From an endosymbiont of Lamellibrachia barhami (lineage in GTDB: Bacteria > Pseudomonadota > Gammaproteobacteria > Chromatiales > Chromatiaceae), in assembly GCF_011947365.2 (NCBI RefSeq), contig NZ_JAAVSH020000001.1:88897-121906 (forward strand): a stretch of 33,010 bases of DNA, written 5' to 3'. The translations under genes and the position numbers were made by a program. The stretch's first letter is position 1, and each line of letters starts with the position of its first letter. The notes under the pieces were generated by a model. The model had not been told where the DNA came from, ran no database searches, and saw only the letters and a program-made list of their open reading frames with translations. Positions 6,516 through 13,687 of this stretch are shown piece by piece.

Positions 6516-7277
6516 ATGGCGAAACAACTTCGGCAGATCATCTCTCCTCTCTCTGCCTATATCACCACCCGCTTTCAACGCGCCTTTCGCTGGTCTGGCA
6601 CTAAAGACCATGAATTACCGCCTTTCCTGCAAATCGCCTTTCTGCGGGGAGAGGCTTTGTTGCGTGAGCGGTTCTTCAGCTATCTCGAAAGCCGTCACAT
6701 GGACGATGCTGAAACCCAGCTCTTCTTCTGGCGACAACTGCGGGAGAATCCCGAACTGCTCACTGCTGTCTCACAACAGAGTGGCCTGCATGACGCTTTA
6801 AAGCGCCAGGCTGATGCCGGGTGGCTGGCGCAGACAGAGATAGAGACACAGCACTACACCGCCTACTGCTGCCTGTTGTGGGATCTGAAGATACAGAGAG
6901 AACAGCAACTGCTGGCAACTGCCACCGACAGGCTCTTTGCCCACTTCTCCAGCAGTCTGTTTCCCACTGAGCGCAAACAGAGTGACCCGGAACAGATCAA
7001 ACGGGAGATTCGTAAAATATTGGCGCAGCAGTGGAACATGAGACCCGAGATCAAGGAGTCTTTTCAGACTAGCGACGATGTGGTCACCTTTACCTTGCTG
7101 GCAAAGCTGCCTGGGCACCATCCCCTTGAATTGACCGTCCTGCAGGGAAAACGACTGAAACCCACCCGTCTCAAAGCGTGTCAGGGTCTGCTGCGTGATC
7201 TCGAAGCGGGGCGATACAAACCCGAGATGCCGGAAAAACGCACCACGAAAAAGAGCAGCGTGCCTGAGCCATTTTAG
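6516..7277 (+). CDS. Hypothetical protein between GGGG-headed repeats
   Basis: 253 residues from the ATG at 6516 (weak ribosome site, GGGAAC). I recognise no family. The protein is soluble, largely helical and has no signal peptide or membrane segment. Visible stretches include FFSYLESRHMDDAETQLFFW, LLWDLKIQREQQLLA and a basic, Thr/Ser-rich tail (EKRTTKKSSVPEPF). Codon use is like the host genes and it is read with the normal code, without internal TGA. It is not a REP-associated tyrosine transposase: I see no H-x-H motif. It starts 131 bp after the UCA tRNA on the same strand and is bracketed by GGGGTCGGAGTC repeats (6395-6492 and 7284-7410). The tRNA-repeat-gene-repeat layout suggests a cassette; a link to the tRNA is only positional. 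Confidence 0.65.
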   Translation: MAKQLRQIISPLSAYITTRFQRAFRWSGTKDHELPPFLQIAFLRGEALLRERFFSYLESRHMDDAETQLFFWRQLRENPELLTAVSQQSGLHDALKRQADAGWLAQTEIETQHYTAYCCLLWDLKIQREQQLLATATDRLFAHFSSSLFPTERKQSDPEQIKREIRKILAQQWNMRPEIKESFQTSDDVVTFTLLAKLPGHHPLELTVLQGKRLKPTRLKACQGLLRDLEAGRYKPEMPEKRTTKKSSVPEPF

Positions 7278-7283
7278 GGTTCA

Positions 7284-7410
7284 GGGGTCGGAGTCAAACC
7301 GCCAAGGATCCAGGGGTCGGAGTCGAGAGCGATTCTGTCTGGGAGCGGCACAGTGTCAATTTAGAGCGAAGGCAGTGACGCCACTGCGTAGCCGAATCGA
7401 CTCCGACCCC
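7284..7410. repeat. GGGGTCGGAGTC repeats, two direct and one inverted
   Basis: Heads at 7284-7295 and 7313-7326 (plus orientation) and the reverse complement at 7397-7410. The second head and the inverted copy form a long stem-loop like the one at 6395-6492. It begins 7 bp after the stop codon of the 253-residue gene. Confidence 0.85.
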
Positions 7411-7821
7411 TAGCCCTCCCAATTCCTGCTACACTCGACCCATCGAATAACGGTTAGGAGTCCTGCCCAACAGGCAATAACGAAAGAACATCCACCCGGT
7501 TGTCGGTCTGCCCCCAGTCTTATCCACTGTAACTGGCAGGCCGGGAAAGGGTGTCGCAACAGACTGGATGGCAAGTGCTGTCCCTGTGCTTTGATGCAGA
7601 ATGGAGACGAGACTCGGTGCCCGGCAACGGGGTGCACACCGTTAATTAAGCTCATTAGGCGTCAGATAGCGAAGATAACAGGGGTAGGCGGAAGGCGCAG
7701 TGGTTGTGGGCACACGATATCGGCTCTGGGGGTTTGGGGTGTTGTTTAAGGGGTGGGGTGGATTATGTATTGACGGGTGATTGTTGGGTTGGTGTTTTTC
7801 TTTATTTGATTGCCTGTAACC
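7411..7821. other. Unassigned intergenic stretch
   Basis: About 410 bp with no supported gene. A minus-strand frame at 7410-7655 is open but has no ribosome site and no recognisable fold. The portion around 7530-7650 has several short inverted segments (for example GGTGCCCGGCAACGGGGTGCACACC), so a structured RNA or an IS end is possible. From about 7720 the plus strand becomes G/T-rich. There is no terminal repeat I can tie to a known element. Confidence 0.5.
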
Positions 7822-8499
7822 ATGGCTGATTCTTCTGGTATTGCGCAGAGTGCGCAGATTTCCTTTATGAGTGAGCAGGGGTATGAGTATTCATTTGAAG
7901 AAACAAAATCACGTTTTACTTCCTTAGTTTGAAAACGGATGCCTAAATTTCGTGCTTTACCAGAAGATAGACAAGCATTACTTATACAGGATTTTTGATA
8001 TGTTTTAAGTGTTTATGATCCAGATAAGTATGAAAAATGAAATTATAGGATTAAGTCAGTTGCAAAAAAACTATTATGATTATACAAATCACCAGAAGAA
8101 AAGATTTTTAAGGGCTTAGAGAAAAGCTTTTCAAGGCTTATAAAGGATATTTGAGAATGATCTCAATCAGCAAGATACCTTTTACTTAAATTAAATAAAC
8201 TTGACTGATTTTATAAAATTATTGAAGCGAAAAATCAGGTGGTTATATTGGAATTAAGAAAGAAGATTTGAGAGTTGAATGATGAATTAGAATTAATTGA
8301 TGCAAGAGGAAAGGTTTTAGCTAAGGAGTTGGAAGCTTTATATGGTGAAATTGAATTTATAAAAAAACAATCGGAGCAGGCAAGAGCAGAATCGGAGCAG
8401 GCAAGAGCAGAAATAGAATTCTACGTTTCGAGAATAGCGGAAATTAATGGACGTATGAAACAAATTAGAACCTGCTCAAGTTTTGGAGTTCAAAATTAA
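7822..8499 (+). CDS. Foreign gene readable only with TGA as a sense codon (probably Gly); coiled-coil protein
   Basis: From ATG 7822 to TAA 8497-8499 the frame has 225 sense codons if TGA is read through. There are eight in-frame TGA codons (7930, 7996, 8038, 8077, 8152, 8158, 8206, 8269) and no TAA/TAG. With TGA as Gly the text is natural: DFGYVLSVYDPDKYEKGNYR, LLGLYKSPEEKIFKGLEK, DIGEGSQSARYLLLKL, KIGELNDELEL. GGN glycines number seven. The C-terminal third is a coiled coil with a tandem SEQARAE repeat (8371-8412). No transmembrane segment or family is recognised. There is no ribosome site I would trust before 7822, and the frame is open from 7750, so the start is provisional. Strongly AT-rich, A-ending codons, unlike the neighbours. 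It may be complete at the 3' end. Confidence 0.75.
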
Positions 8500-8602
8500 C
8501 GATAAATATCGCGTAACCTGCTGAATATAAAAGGAAGTGGGCCTCACGCATGGTAAAATGTTTGTGTTCAAAGACAAACAATAAAACCACCCGGAGGCCC
8601 AA

Positions 8603-8927
8603 TTGAAGAATGGCATAAACAGTGACAGCTTCGTTTTCACCCCTGGATCAGCAAGGTGTACTGATCTAAGGTACTACATTGACAATCTTTTTGCCGACAC
8701 ATGGAAAAAGCTGAAATTGAATTCTCTGATCAAAGGAGCAGGCTTCACCAAAAGGACTGGAATAGAAATAACAGAGGCGGTGTTTTGTTACTGCTTTGGA
8801 AATGGCTCAACATGACATCAATAGCCATGTTTTCCAAGAAGGCTTTGGGCACATTTTCGGAGGCCAGAAAGGATGTCATGTACGATTTATTGAAACGGGA
8901 AGAAATTAACTGGTTATGGCGCTGACA
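8603..8927 (+). pseudogene. IS4-type transposase, N-terminal fragment with frameshift
   Basis: A TTG start at 8603 has GGAGG 5 nt upstream. The first frame reads KLKLNSLIKGAGFTKRTGI-EITEAVF, and the second continues LLLLWKWLNMTSIAMFSKKA, FSEARKDVMYDLLKREEINW. Joined, this matches the N-terminal helical region of IS4-group transposases (L-I-K-x-A-G-F-x-K-R-x-G, then M-F-x-x-x-A-L, then Y-D-x-L-N-R-E-x-x-N-W). A single base appears to be missing in the T run near 8781-8785. The whole DDE catalytic domain is absent beyond about 8930. The assignment is by motif pattern only. Confidence 0.65.
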
Positions 8928-9004
8928 GCCAACAAGAAGCTGTCTATCAACAAGGCCGCTGACAGGAGTCGTTACATAATACGTAACTGAACGAAGCACA
9001 ACAA

Positions 9005-9308
9005 CGACCCTTCCTCCCTGAAGTGGAAGTGTGCCAAGCTGCCGCCGCGGCTACCGCAAACTTCGGCTGCCAGGAATCCAGAGCCGCGAGCAGGGCGGGA
9101 ATGAGGAATTTAAATCTCTGGGATTCAATTGGAGTGGCGCCTTCAAGCTGCGTATGGCTGCGGAGAAGTGCAAACCCAAAGAGATGGCGCAAGTGTGTAG
9201 GGATGGTGAGGAAACCGAACCGCACTAATTCCGCGACAGGATGCGCTTCGTTGTGCTCAGCACATCCTACGTCAGGTTTCGTGTGATGAGACTAACTGGT
9301 TCGGGACA
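9005..9308. repeat. Right direct repeat: degenerate tRNA-Pro half to ispB 3' end
   Basis: Same-orientation counterpart of 5893-6191. The tRNA-derived part (about 9005-9056, CTTCCTCCCTGAAGTGGAAG for CTTCCTCCCGAAGGAAG) is degenerate and cannot fold as a tRNA. The spacer and GTAGG-type palindrome are better conserved, and the far end is the genuine 3' end of ispB. The original chromosome order was therefore probably tRNA-Pro, spacer, ispB. Confidence 0.8.
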
Positions 9309-10260
9309 CGGAAAAATCGGCCAGTGCGGCCAGGGCATCCCGGTAGGGTGAGGGTGGGATCGCCTCCAGCGCGGCTTTCGCTTTTTGTGCCTCTTGTCGT
9401 GCCATATTCTCCGTGTAAGCGATGGCATCGGTGGTTCTAATCGCCTCCATGACGAAGTCGATTTCGTCGAGGCCGCCTTTTTCGATGATCTCCTGCAATT
9501 TTTCCCGCTGGGTTTCGCTCCCAACTTTCATTGCCTGCAGCAGCGGCAGTGTCGGCTTGCCTTCGGCCAGATCATCGCCGATGTTTTTGCCGATATCTTC
9601 ATTGGATGAGTTGTAGTCGAGAGAGTCATCCACCAGTTGGAAGGCAATTCCCAGGTGGAGACCGTAATCTGCCATCGCCTTTTCCCGTTCGGGGGCGGCG
9701 TTGGTGATGACACCGCCCAGTCGGGCGCCGGCCTCGAAAAGTGTCGCGGTCTTGCGCTTGATGACCTCCATGTAGTCGGCTTCGGTGGTCTCCGGGTTGT
9801 TGCAGTTGAGCAGCTGCAGCACCTCCCCCTCTGCGATGCGGTTGGTGGCGTGAGAGAGCACGTCCATCACCCGCATCTGTCCCACAGACACCATCATCTC
9901 GAATGAGCGTGAGTAGAGAAAGTCACCCACCAGCACACTGGCTTCATTGCCCCAGACAGCGTTTGCTGTCTCCTGATTGCGCCGCAGGTCGGAGCCGTCC
10001 ACGACATCGTCGTGCAGCAGGGTGGCGGTGTGGATGAACTCGATGATCGCTGCCAGATCGATGTGGTCCTGACCATTGTAACCACAGGCCTGGGCGGCCA
10101 GGAGCACGATCTGCGGGCGCAGTCGTTTACCGCCACTGTTGACGATATAGGCGCCTATCTGGTTGATCAGTACAACGTCCGATTGCAGATTGCTCAGGAT
10201 CGTCTGATTGACGGCCTGCATATCGTCGGCGATGAGTTCACTAATGGCCTTTAGATCCAT
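9292..10260 (-). CDS. ispB: Octaprenyl/polyprenyl diphosphate synthase
   Basis: 322 residues, matching the family length (E. coli IspB 323). It makes the long isoprenoid tail of ubiquinone/menaquinone from FPP and IPP in the cytoplasm. The first Asp-rich motif is in LLHDDVVDGSDLRRN and the second in QLVDDSLDYNSS; GGKRLRP (IPP binding) and the chain-length region before the first motif are present. I chose the ATG at 10260 (MDLKAISELIADDM); a TTG 21 bp upstream is also in frame. It is the last gene of the minus-strand operon. Its 5' half is duplicated upstream (10503-10988). The last codons and TAG stop lie in the direct repeat, so the stop is native. Confidence 0.93.
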   Translation of the reverse strand: MDLKAISELIADDMQAVNQTILSNLQSDVVLINQIGAYIVNSGGKRLRPQIVLLAAQACGYNGQDHIDLAAIIEFIHTATLLHDDVVDGSDLRRNQETANAVWGNEASVLVGDFLYSRSFEMMVSVGQMRVMDVLSHATNRIAEGEVLQLLNCNNPETTEADYMEVIKRKTATLFEAGARLGGVITNAAPEREKAMADYGLHLGIAFQLVDDSLDYNSSNEDIGKNIGDDLAEGKPTLPLLQAMKVGSETQREKLQEIIEKGGLDEIDFVMEAIRTTDAIAYTENMARQEAQKAKAALEAIPPSPYRDALAALADFSVSRTS

Positions 10261-10491
10261 CTGTCCGTTACAGTTATTCAAAAAATTCCCGCATGCTAGG
10301 AGGGGGGCGCTTTGGTGTCAAGGATAATAAGTCGTGGCCTATCTTTGACAGTGAGCGCAATAGTAACTCGATCGCTGTCCAATGGTGCGTTTTTTGATGG
10401 TGTTGCCGCAATTGGGGCAGTGTTCCCCCGTTTTGCCGTAGATCAGCAGCGCTTGAGCAAAATAGCCGGGCCGTCCATCCTCCTGCTGGAA
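9795..10491. repeat. Tandem duplication, unit A (ispB 5' half plus mutM tail)
   Basis: 697 bp matching 10523-11219 at a constant offset of 728 bp, with about nine single-base differences and no indels that I can see. It covers codons of the ispB 5' half, the mutM-ispB spacer and the last about 51 codons of mutM. Confidence 0.92.
10339..10491 (-). pseudogene. mutM 3' fragment (duplicate)
   Basis: About 51 codons equivalent to the end of the intact mutM, including the zinc-finger cysteines, ending in the same TAG. Upstream (above 10491) it is replaced by a 31-bp AT-rich spacer, so there is no start and no catalytic N-terminus. It is the tail of tandem unit A, just ahead of the intact ispB. Confidence 0.9.
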
Positions 10492-10502
10492 TTAAATTTA
10501 CA

Positions 10503-10988
10503 TTAATTTAACCTTAGCTGGTGGTTGTTGCAGTTGAGCAGCTGCAGCACCTCCCCCTCTGCGATGCGGTTGGTGGCGTGAGAGAGCACGTCCATCACCC
10601 GCATCTGCCCCACAGACACCATCATCTCGAATGAGCGTGAGTAGAGAAAGTCACCCACCAGCACACTGGCTTCATTGCCCCAGACAGCGTTTGCTGTCTC
10701 CTGGTTGCGCCGCAGGTCGGAGCCGTCCACGACATCGTCGTGCAGCAGGGTGGCGGTGTGGATGAACTCGATGATCGCCGCCAGATCGATGTGGTCCTGA
10801 CCATTGTAACCACAGGCCTGGGCGGCCAGGAGCACGATCTGCGGGCGCAGTCGTTTACCGCCACTGTTGACGATATAAGCGCCTATCTGGTTGATCAGCA
10901 CAACGTCCGATTGCAGATTGCTCAGGATCGTCTGATTGACGGCCTGCATATCGTCGGCGATGAGTTCACTAATGGCTTTTAGATCCAT
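10503..10988 (-). pseudogene. ispB 5' half (duplicate, truncated)
   Basis: Codons 1 to about 155 of ispB, nearly identical to the intact copy, ending after LQLLNCNN with HQLRLN and a TAA in the AT-rich spacer. The first Asp-rich motif is present and the second is missing, so a folded synthase is not expected. The start and ribosome context equal those of the full gene, so it could be translated as a 161-residue fragment directly after mutM. Confidence 0.9.
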
Positions 10989-11219
10989 CTGTCCGTTACA
11001 TTTATTCAAAAAATTCCCGCATGCTAGGAGGGGGGCGCTTTGGTGTCAAGGATAATAAGTCGTGGCCTATCTTTGGCAGTGAGCGCAATAGTAACTCGAT
11101 CGCTGTCTAATGGTGCGTTTTTTGATGGTGTTGCCGCAATTGGGGCAGTGTTCCCCCGTTTTGCCGTAGATCAGCAGCGCTTGAGCAAAATAGCCGGGCC
11201 GTCCATCCTCCTGCTGGAA
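10523..11219. repeat. Tandem duplication, unit B (ispB 5' half plus mutM tail)
   Basis: Partner of 9795-10491. The 31 bp between the units (10492-10522) is AT-rich, contains TTAAATTTACATTAATTTAA, and matches neither gene. Confidence 0.92.
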
Positions 11220-11882
11220 ATCCCTCAAGGTGGTTCCCCCCGCTTTTATTGCCTCGCGGAGCACGGCGGTGATCTCTGCCGCCAGGCGATTATAGCGCTG
11301 CTGTGAGATGCGATTGGCGGGTCGGGCGGGGTGAATGCCGGCACGAAACAGTGATTCACTGGCGTAGATGTTACCCACCCCGACTACTACCTTGCTGTTC
11401 ATGATGAGATTTTTCACCGCCACCCTGCGCCGACTGCCTTCCTGGTGGAGATGGATCCCGTCGAAGTCGGGTCCGAGGGGTTCAGGTCCCAATTCTCTGA
11501 GCAGGACGTGGTCGGTTGCGGGGGCCGAGGTCCAAAGCACCGCGCCGAAGCGGCGGGGATCACGCAGGCGCAGGATGCGGTCGTTGTTGAAGGTGATCTC
11601 GAAGTGGTCGTGGGTCTGCGGGGGTGTGCCCCGCTCCAGCACCTGCAGGCTGCCGGACATGCCGAGATGCAGGATCAGGGTGCCCTGGTCGAACTGCAGC
11701 AGGAGATATTTTGCCCGCCGCTCGACCCGTTGCAGGCGCTGTCCCGGCAGATCGTGGGGCAGGGTGGCGGGGATCGGCCAGCGCAATTTCGCCTGGCGGA
11801 TGACCACCTGTTCCACTACAGCGTCCTTGATGCGGGGTGCTATACCGCGGCAGGTGGTTTCGACTTCGGGCAACTCGGGCAT
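11067..11882 (-). CDS. mutM: Formamidopyrimidine-DNA glycosylase (Fpg)
   Basis: 271 residues, the normal length. It is a bifunctional glycosylase/AP lyase that removes 8-oxoguanine and formamidopyrimidines. The start MPELPEVET gives the catalytic Pro2 and Glu3 after Met removal; the beta-hairpin Lys lies in RRAKYLLL; LHLGMSGSL and the H2TH segment with KVVVGVGNIYASE are present; the C-terminal zinc finger is CPNC...CAHCQR. The ATG at 11882 lies 2 nt after the stop of the preceding gene, so it is translated within the operon. Its 3' end is duplicated downstream. Intact. Confidence 0.96.
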   Translation of the reverse strand: MPELPEVETTCRGIAPRIKDAVVEQVVIRQAKLRWPIPATLPHDLPGQRLQRVERRAKYLLLQFDQGTLILHLGMSGSLQVLERGTPPQTHDHFEITFNNDRILRLRDPRRFGAVLWTSAPATDHVLLRELGPEPLGPDFDGIHLHQEGSRRRVAVKNLIMNSKVVVGVGNIYASESLFRAGIHPARPANRISQQRYNRLAAEITAVLREAIKAGGTTLRDFQQEDGRPGYFAQALLIYGKTGEHCPNCGNTIKKRTIRQRSSYYCAHCQR

Positions 11883-11884
11883 AA

Positions 11885-12358
11885 CTACTTCTTCTGCCAG
11901 GCCGTTTCCGGGGCAGTGAGATGGTGTTGGAAGCCATCGCCGATGCGATGGATCAGATTGTTGATCTGGACATAGCGCAGGTTGTCGATCGGGTCGTTGT
12001 TGCCGAATGCCAGTTCCAGGCCATCGAGTTGCAGACGAATGGCGGATGGTTGCAGACCGAAAGCTTCCAGTTGATGTTCAGGGGCGGGAAAACGATCAAA
12101 ACTTGGAGTGCGGCTGATCTCCAGCAGTTGCCTGATGCGATCACCGTCGGCAGGCGTTTGCCCTATCCTCCAGATGCCGCCGTTTTTGTGCAGTCGGATA
12201 GCCCGTCCGCTGTTGTCCGAGATCCTGATGCTTTTGATATTACCGGGGTCGAGATCGGTCAGGGGTGGCAGGGGTGTGGGCTGCAGCCACCAGGCAAGTG
12301 CGGCCAACAGACATAGCAGCGCAAAGAGCAGCAGATTGATCCAGGTGCGACGACTCAT
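11885..12358 (-). CDS. Membrane-anchored DUF4340-like protein of the Gld-type ABC operon
   Basis: 157 residues from the ATG at 12358, which overlaps the upstream gene's TGA (ATGA). One N-terminal membrane helix (WINLLLFALLCLLAALAWWL), then a periplasmic domain: LTDLDPGNIKSIRI, GGIWRIGQTPADGDRIRQLL, SFDRFPAPEHQLEAFGL, AFGNNDPIDNLRYV. This pattern (beta strands with I-x-I and a G-x-W-x-I repeat) resembles DUF4340 proteins, which often follow GldG-like genes, though here it is short. The role is probably a partner of the ABC complex; the substrate is unknown. Confidence 0.7.
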   Translation of the reverse strand: MSRRTWINLLLFALLCLLAALAWWLQPTPLPPLTDLDPGNIKSIRISDNSGRAIRLHKNGGIWRIGQTPADGDRIRQLLEISRTPSFDRFPAPEHQLEAFGLQPSAIRLQLDGLELAFGNNDPIDNLRYVQINNLIHRIGDGFQHHLTAPETAWQKK

Positions 12359-13683
12359 CAGGCCCGTTTCCGACTCCAATGAATCAAGCCGCCGGTCGCC
12401 AGCAACAGCAGCGGCAGCAGGAACAAAAAGCCGAGACCGATGATGCCCTGCGCGAGGGGGGAGAGCAGCAGTGTCAAGTCGGTTGCCTGATGACTCTGTA
12501 TGTTCAGGCCCTCTTCAGCGGTCAGCCAGTTGATCAATGCAATCCCCAGATCCTGGTTGCCGACATTGCCCAGATAGGCGTTGGAGAGGAAATCGCCGTC
12601 GCCCACCACAAAAACCCTTTGAGTGCCGCCGTTCTTCTCCCGGCTCATGGCGTAACCGATAGTCAGAGGTCCTGGTGCTTCACCGGCGTCCGGGTTTCTC
12701 TTGATCTCTCCCTCTATGGTGCCAGTCTCGTTCCATGAGTTTTGCAACGTCTGTAACAGCGGCACGGCATGCCAGGGAGACGAAGCGCTACTCTGCAGCG
12801 CCAATGCCTGGGGGTAGAGAGTGATGAGATTGAAGTTCCGGGTTACCGGATGTGGTGGATAACGGGATACCAGTGCGATGGAGGGGTCCTCGATGCCAAG
12901 TTCCCGTACGTTGGCGTCCACCAGGATGCCTGGCAGGGTTTCCAACCCCAGTGAAGCGAGCAGCGGACTCAAGGCGGTATCCTGCCCGGGGTCGAGAAGC
13001 AGCAGGAGATTGCCACCCTGTTCCAGGTATGACTGCAGTCGTGACAACTCGGCCGGCAGCAGGGCCTTCTGGGGTGATGCAACGATAAGCAGGCTGGTGT
13101 TGAGCGGGATATCCGGGGTGTCCACCAGGTTCAGGCTGATGGTTTTGAGACCCTTCTGCTGCAGAGCTGAGCCGAAAAGGCCCAAGTCGTGGTTGGCTTC
13201 TCCCAGCAGGCTGCGTTCGCCGTGGCCCTCAAGGCCAGCCAGCCAGCGGCTCTCGGTCCGCAGCAACCGATGGATGGCATTGGTCAGGGTGGTTTCGTCG
13301 AGCCGCTGGAGACGCTCCTGGCGGCCCCGATAATCGATCAGGAGTTCGCCGGATAGGGTGATGCCCTGACGGCGTGCCGCACCGGGATGCTGGATCGGAT
13401 CGATAAATTTTAGCTTAAGGTCGGGTTTGAAACGGTGGTAGCGTTCGATGAACGATTCGACCTTTTCCCGCAAGGCCGTCTGTTTTGCGGCGTAGACCGT
13501 GATGGTGATGGGACCATCAGCCTGCGCCAGGGTCTCGATGCTCGTCTTGCTGAGGGTATTGCTGCCGTTGCGGGTCCAGTCCCATTGTAGCTCGAAACGG
13601 CTGCTTATCCAGGCGGCGAGCAGCAGCACTGCCAGTAGTTGCAGATAAAAAAGCGTGTTTTGAAAATGCGTCGGTATCTTCAT
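12358..13683 (-). CDS. GldG-like auxiliary component of an ABC transporter
   Basis: 441 residues. An N-terminal membrane helix (LFYLQLLAVLLLAAWISS) is followed by DWTRNGSNTLSKTSIETL, the start of the 'ABC-type uncharacterised transport' domain, and by VESFIERYHR, FIDPIQHPGAARRQGI, GEHGERSLL-like (GLEGHGERSLLGE), LLIVASPQKALLPAELSRLQ, GGNLLLLLDPG and RVFVVGDGDFLSNAYLGN. It ends in one C-terminal membrane helix and a basic tail. This domain order matches GldG family proteins that work with an ATPase and an ABC-2 permease. In most non-gliding bacteria the exported substrate is unknown. It lies 4 bp after the permease gene. Confidence 0.85.
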   Translation of the reverse strand: MKIPTHFQNTLFYLQLLAVLLLAAWISSRFELQWDWTRNGSNTLSKTSIETLAQADGPITITVYAAKQTALREKVESFIERYHRFKPDLKLKFIDPIQHPGAARRQGITLSGELLIDYRGRQERLQRLDETTLTNAIHRLLRTESRWLAGLEGHGERSLLGEANHDLGLFGSALQQKGLKTISLNLVDTPDIPLNTSLLIVASPQKALLPAELSRLQSYLEQGGNLLLLLDPGQDTALSPLLASLGLETLPGILVDANVRELGIEDPSIALVSRYPPHPVTRNFNLITLYPQALALQSSASSPWHAVPLLQTLQNSWNETGTIEGEIKRNPDAGEAPGPLTIGYAMSREKNGGTQRVFVVGDGDFLSNAYLGNVGNQDLGIALINWLTAEEGLNIQSHQATDLTLLLSPLAQGIIGLGFLFLLPLLLLATGGLIHWSRKRA

Positions 13684-13687
13684 CTGT

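Noticed and set aside
6516-7277. The 253-residue protein as a REP-associated tyrosine transposase
   Set aside because: No H-x-H motif or catalytic Tyr context; bracketing by palindromes alone is not enough.
7410-7655. Minus-strand 81-residue protein
   Set aside because: No ribosome site, no plausible fold, and it runs over the palindrome-flanked non-coding stretch.
3900-8499. TGA read as tryptophan (mycoplasma-type code) in the recoded genes
   Set aside because: It would put many Trp residues in short acidic or turn contexts (LAG-x-EAEY, KE-x-DTLAG, DI-x-E-x-SQ). Glycine fits each one. Not formally excluded without alignment.
8275-8499. Standalone 74-residue coiled-coil gene
   Set aside because: It is only the part after the last TGA of the longer frame starting at 7822, and has no ribosome site of its own.
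10312-11306. Plus-strand genes over the mutM tail
   Set aside because: They are opposite-strand shadows of the duplicated mutM C-terminus, with no ribosome site.
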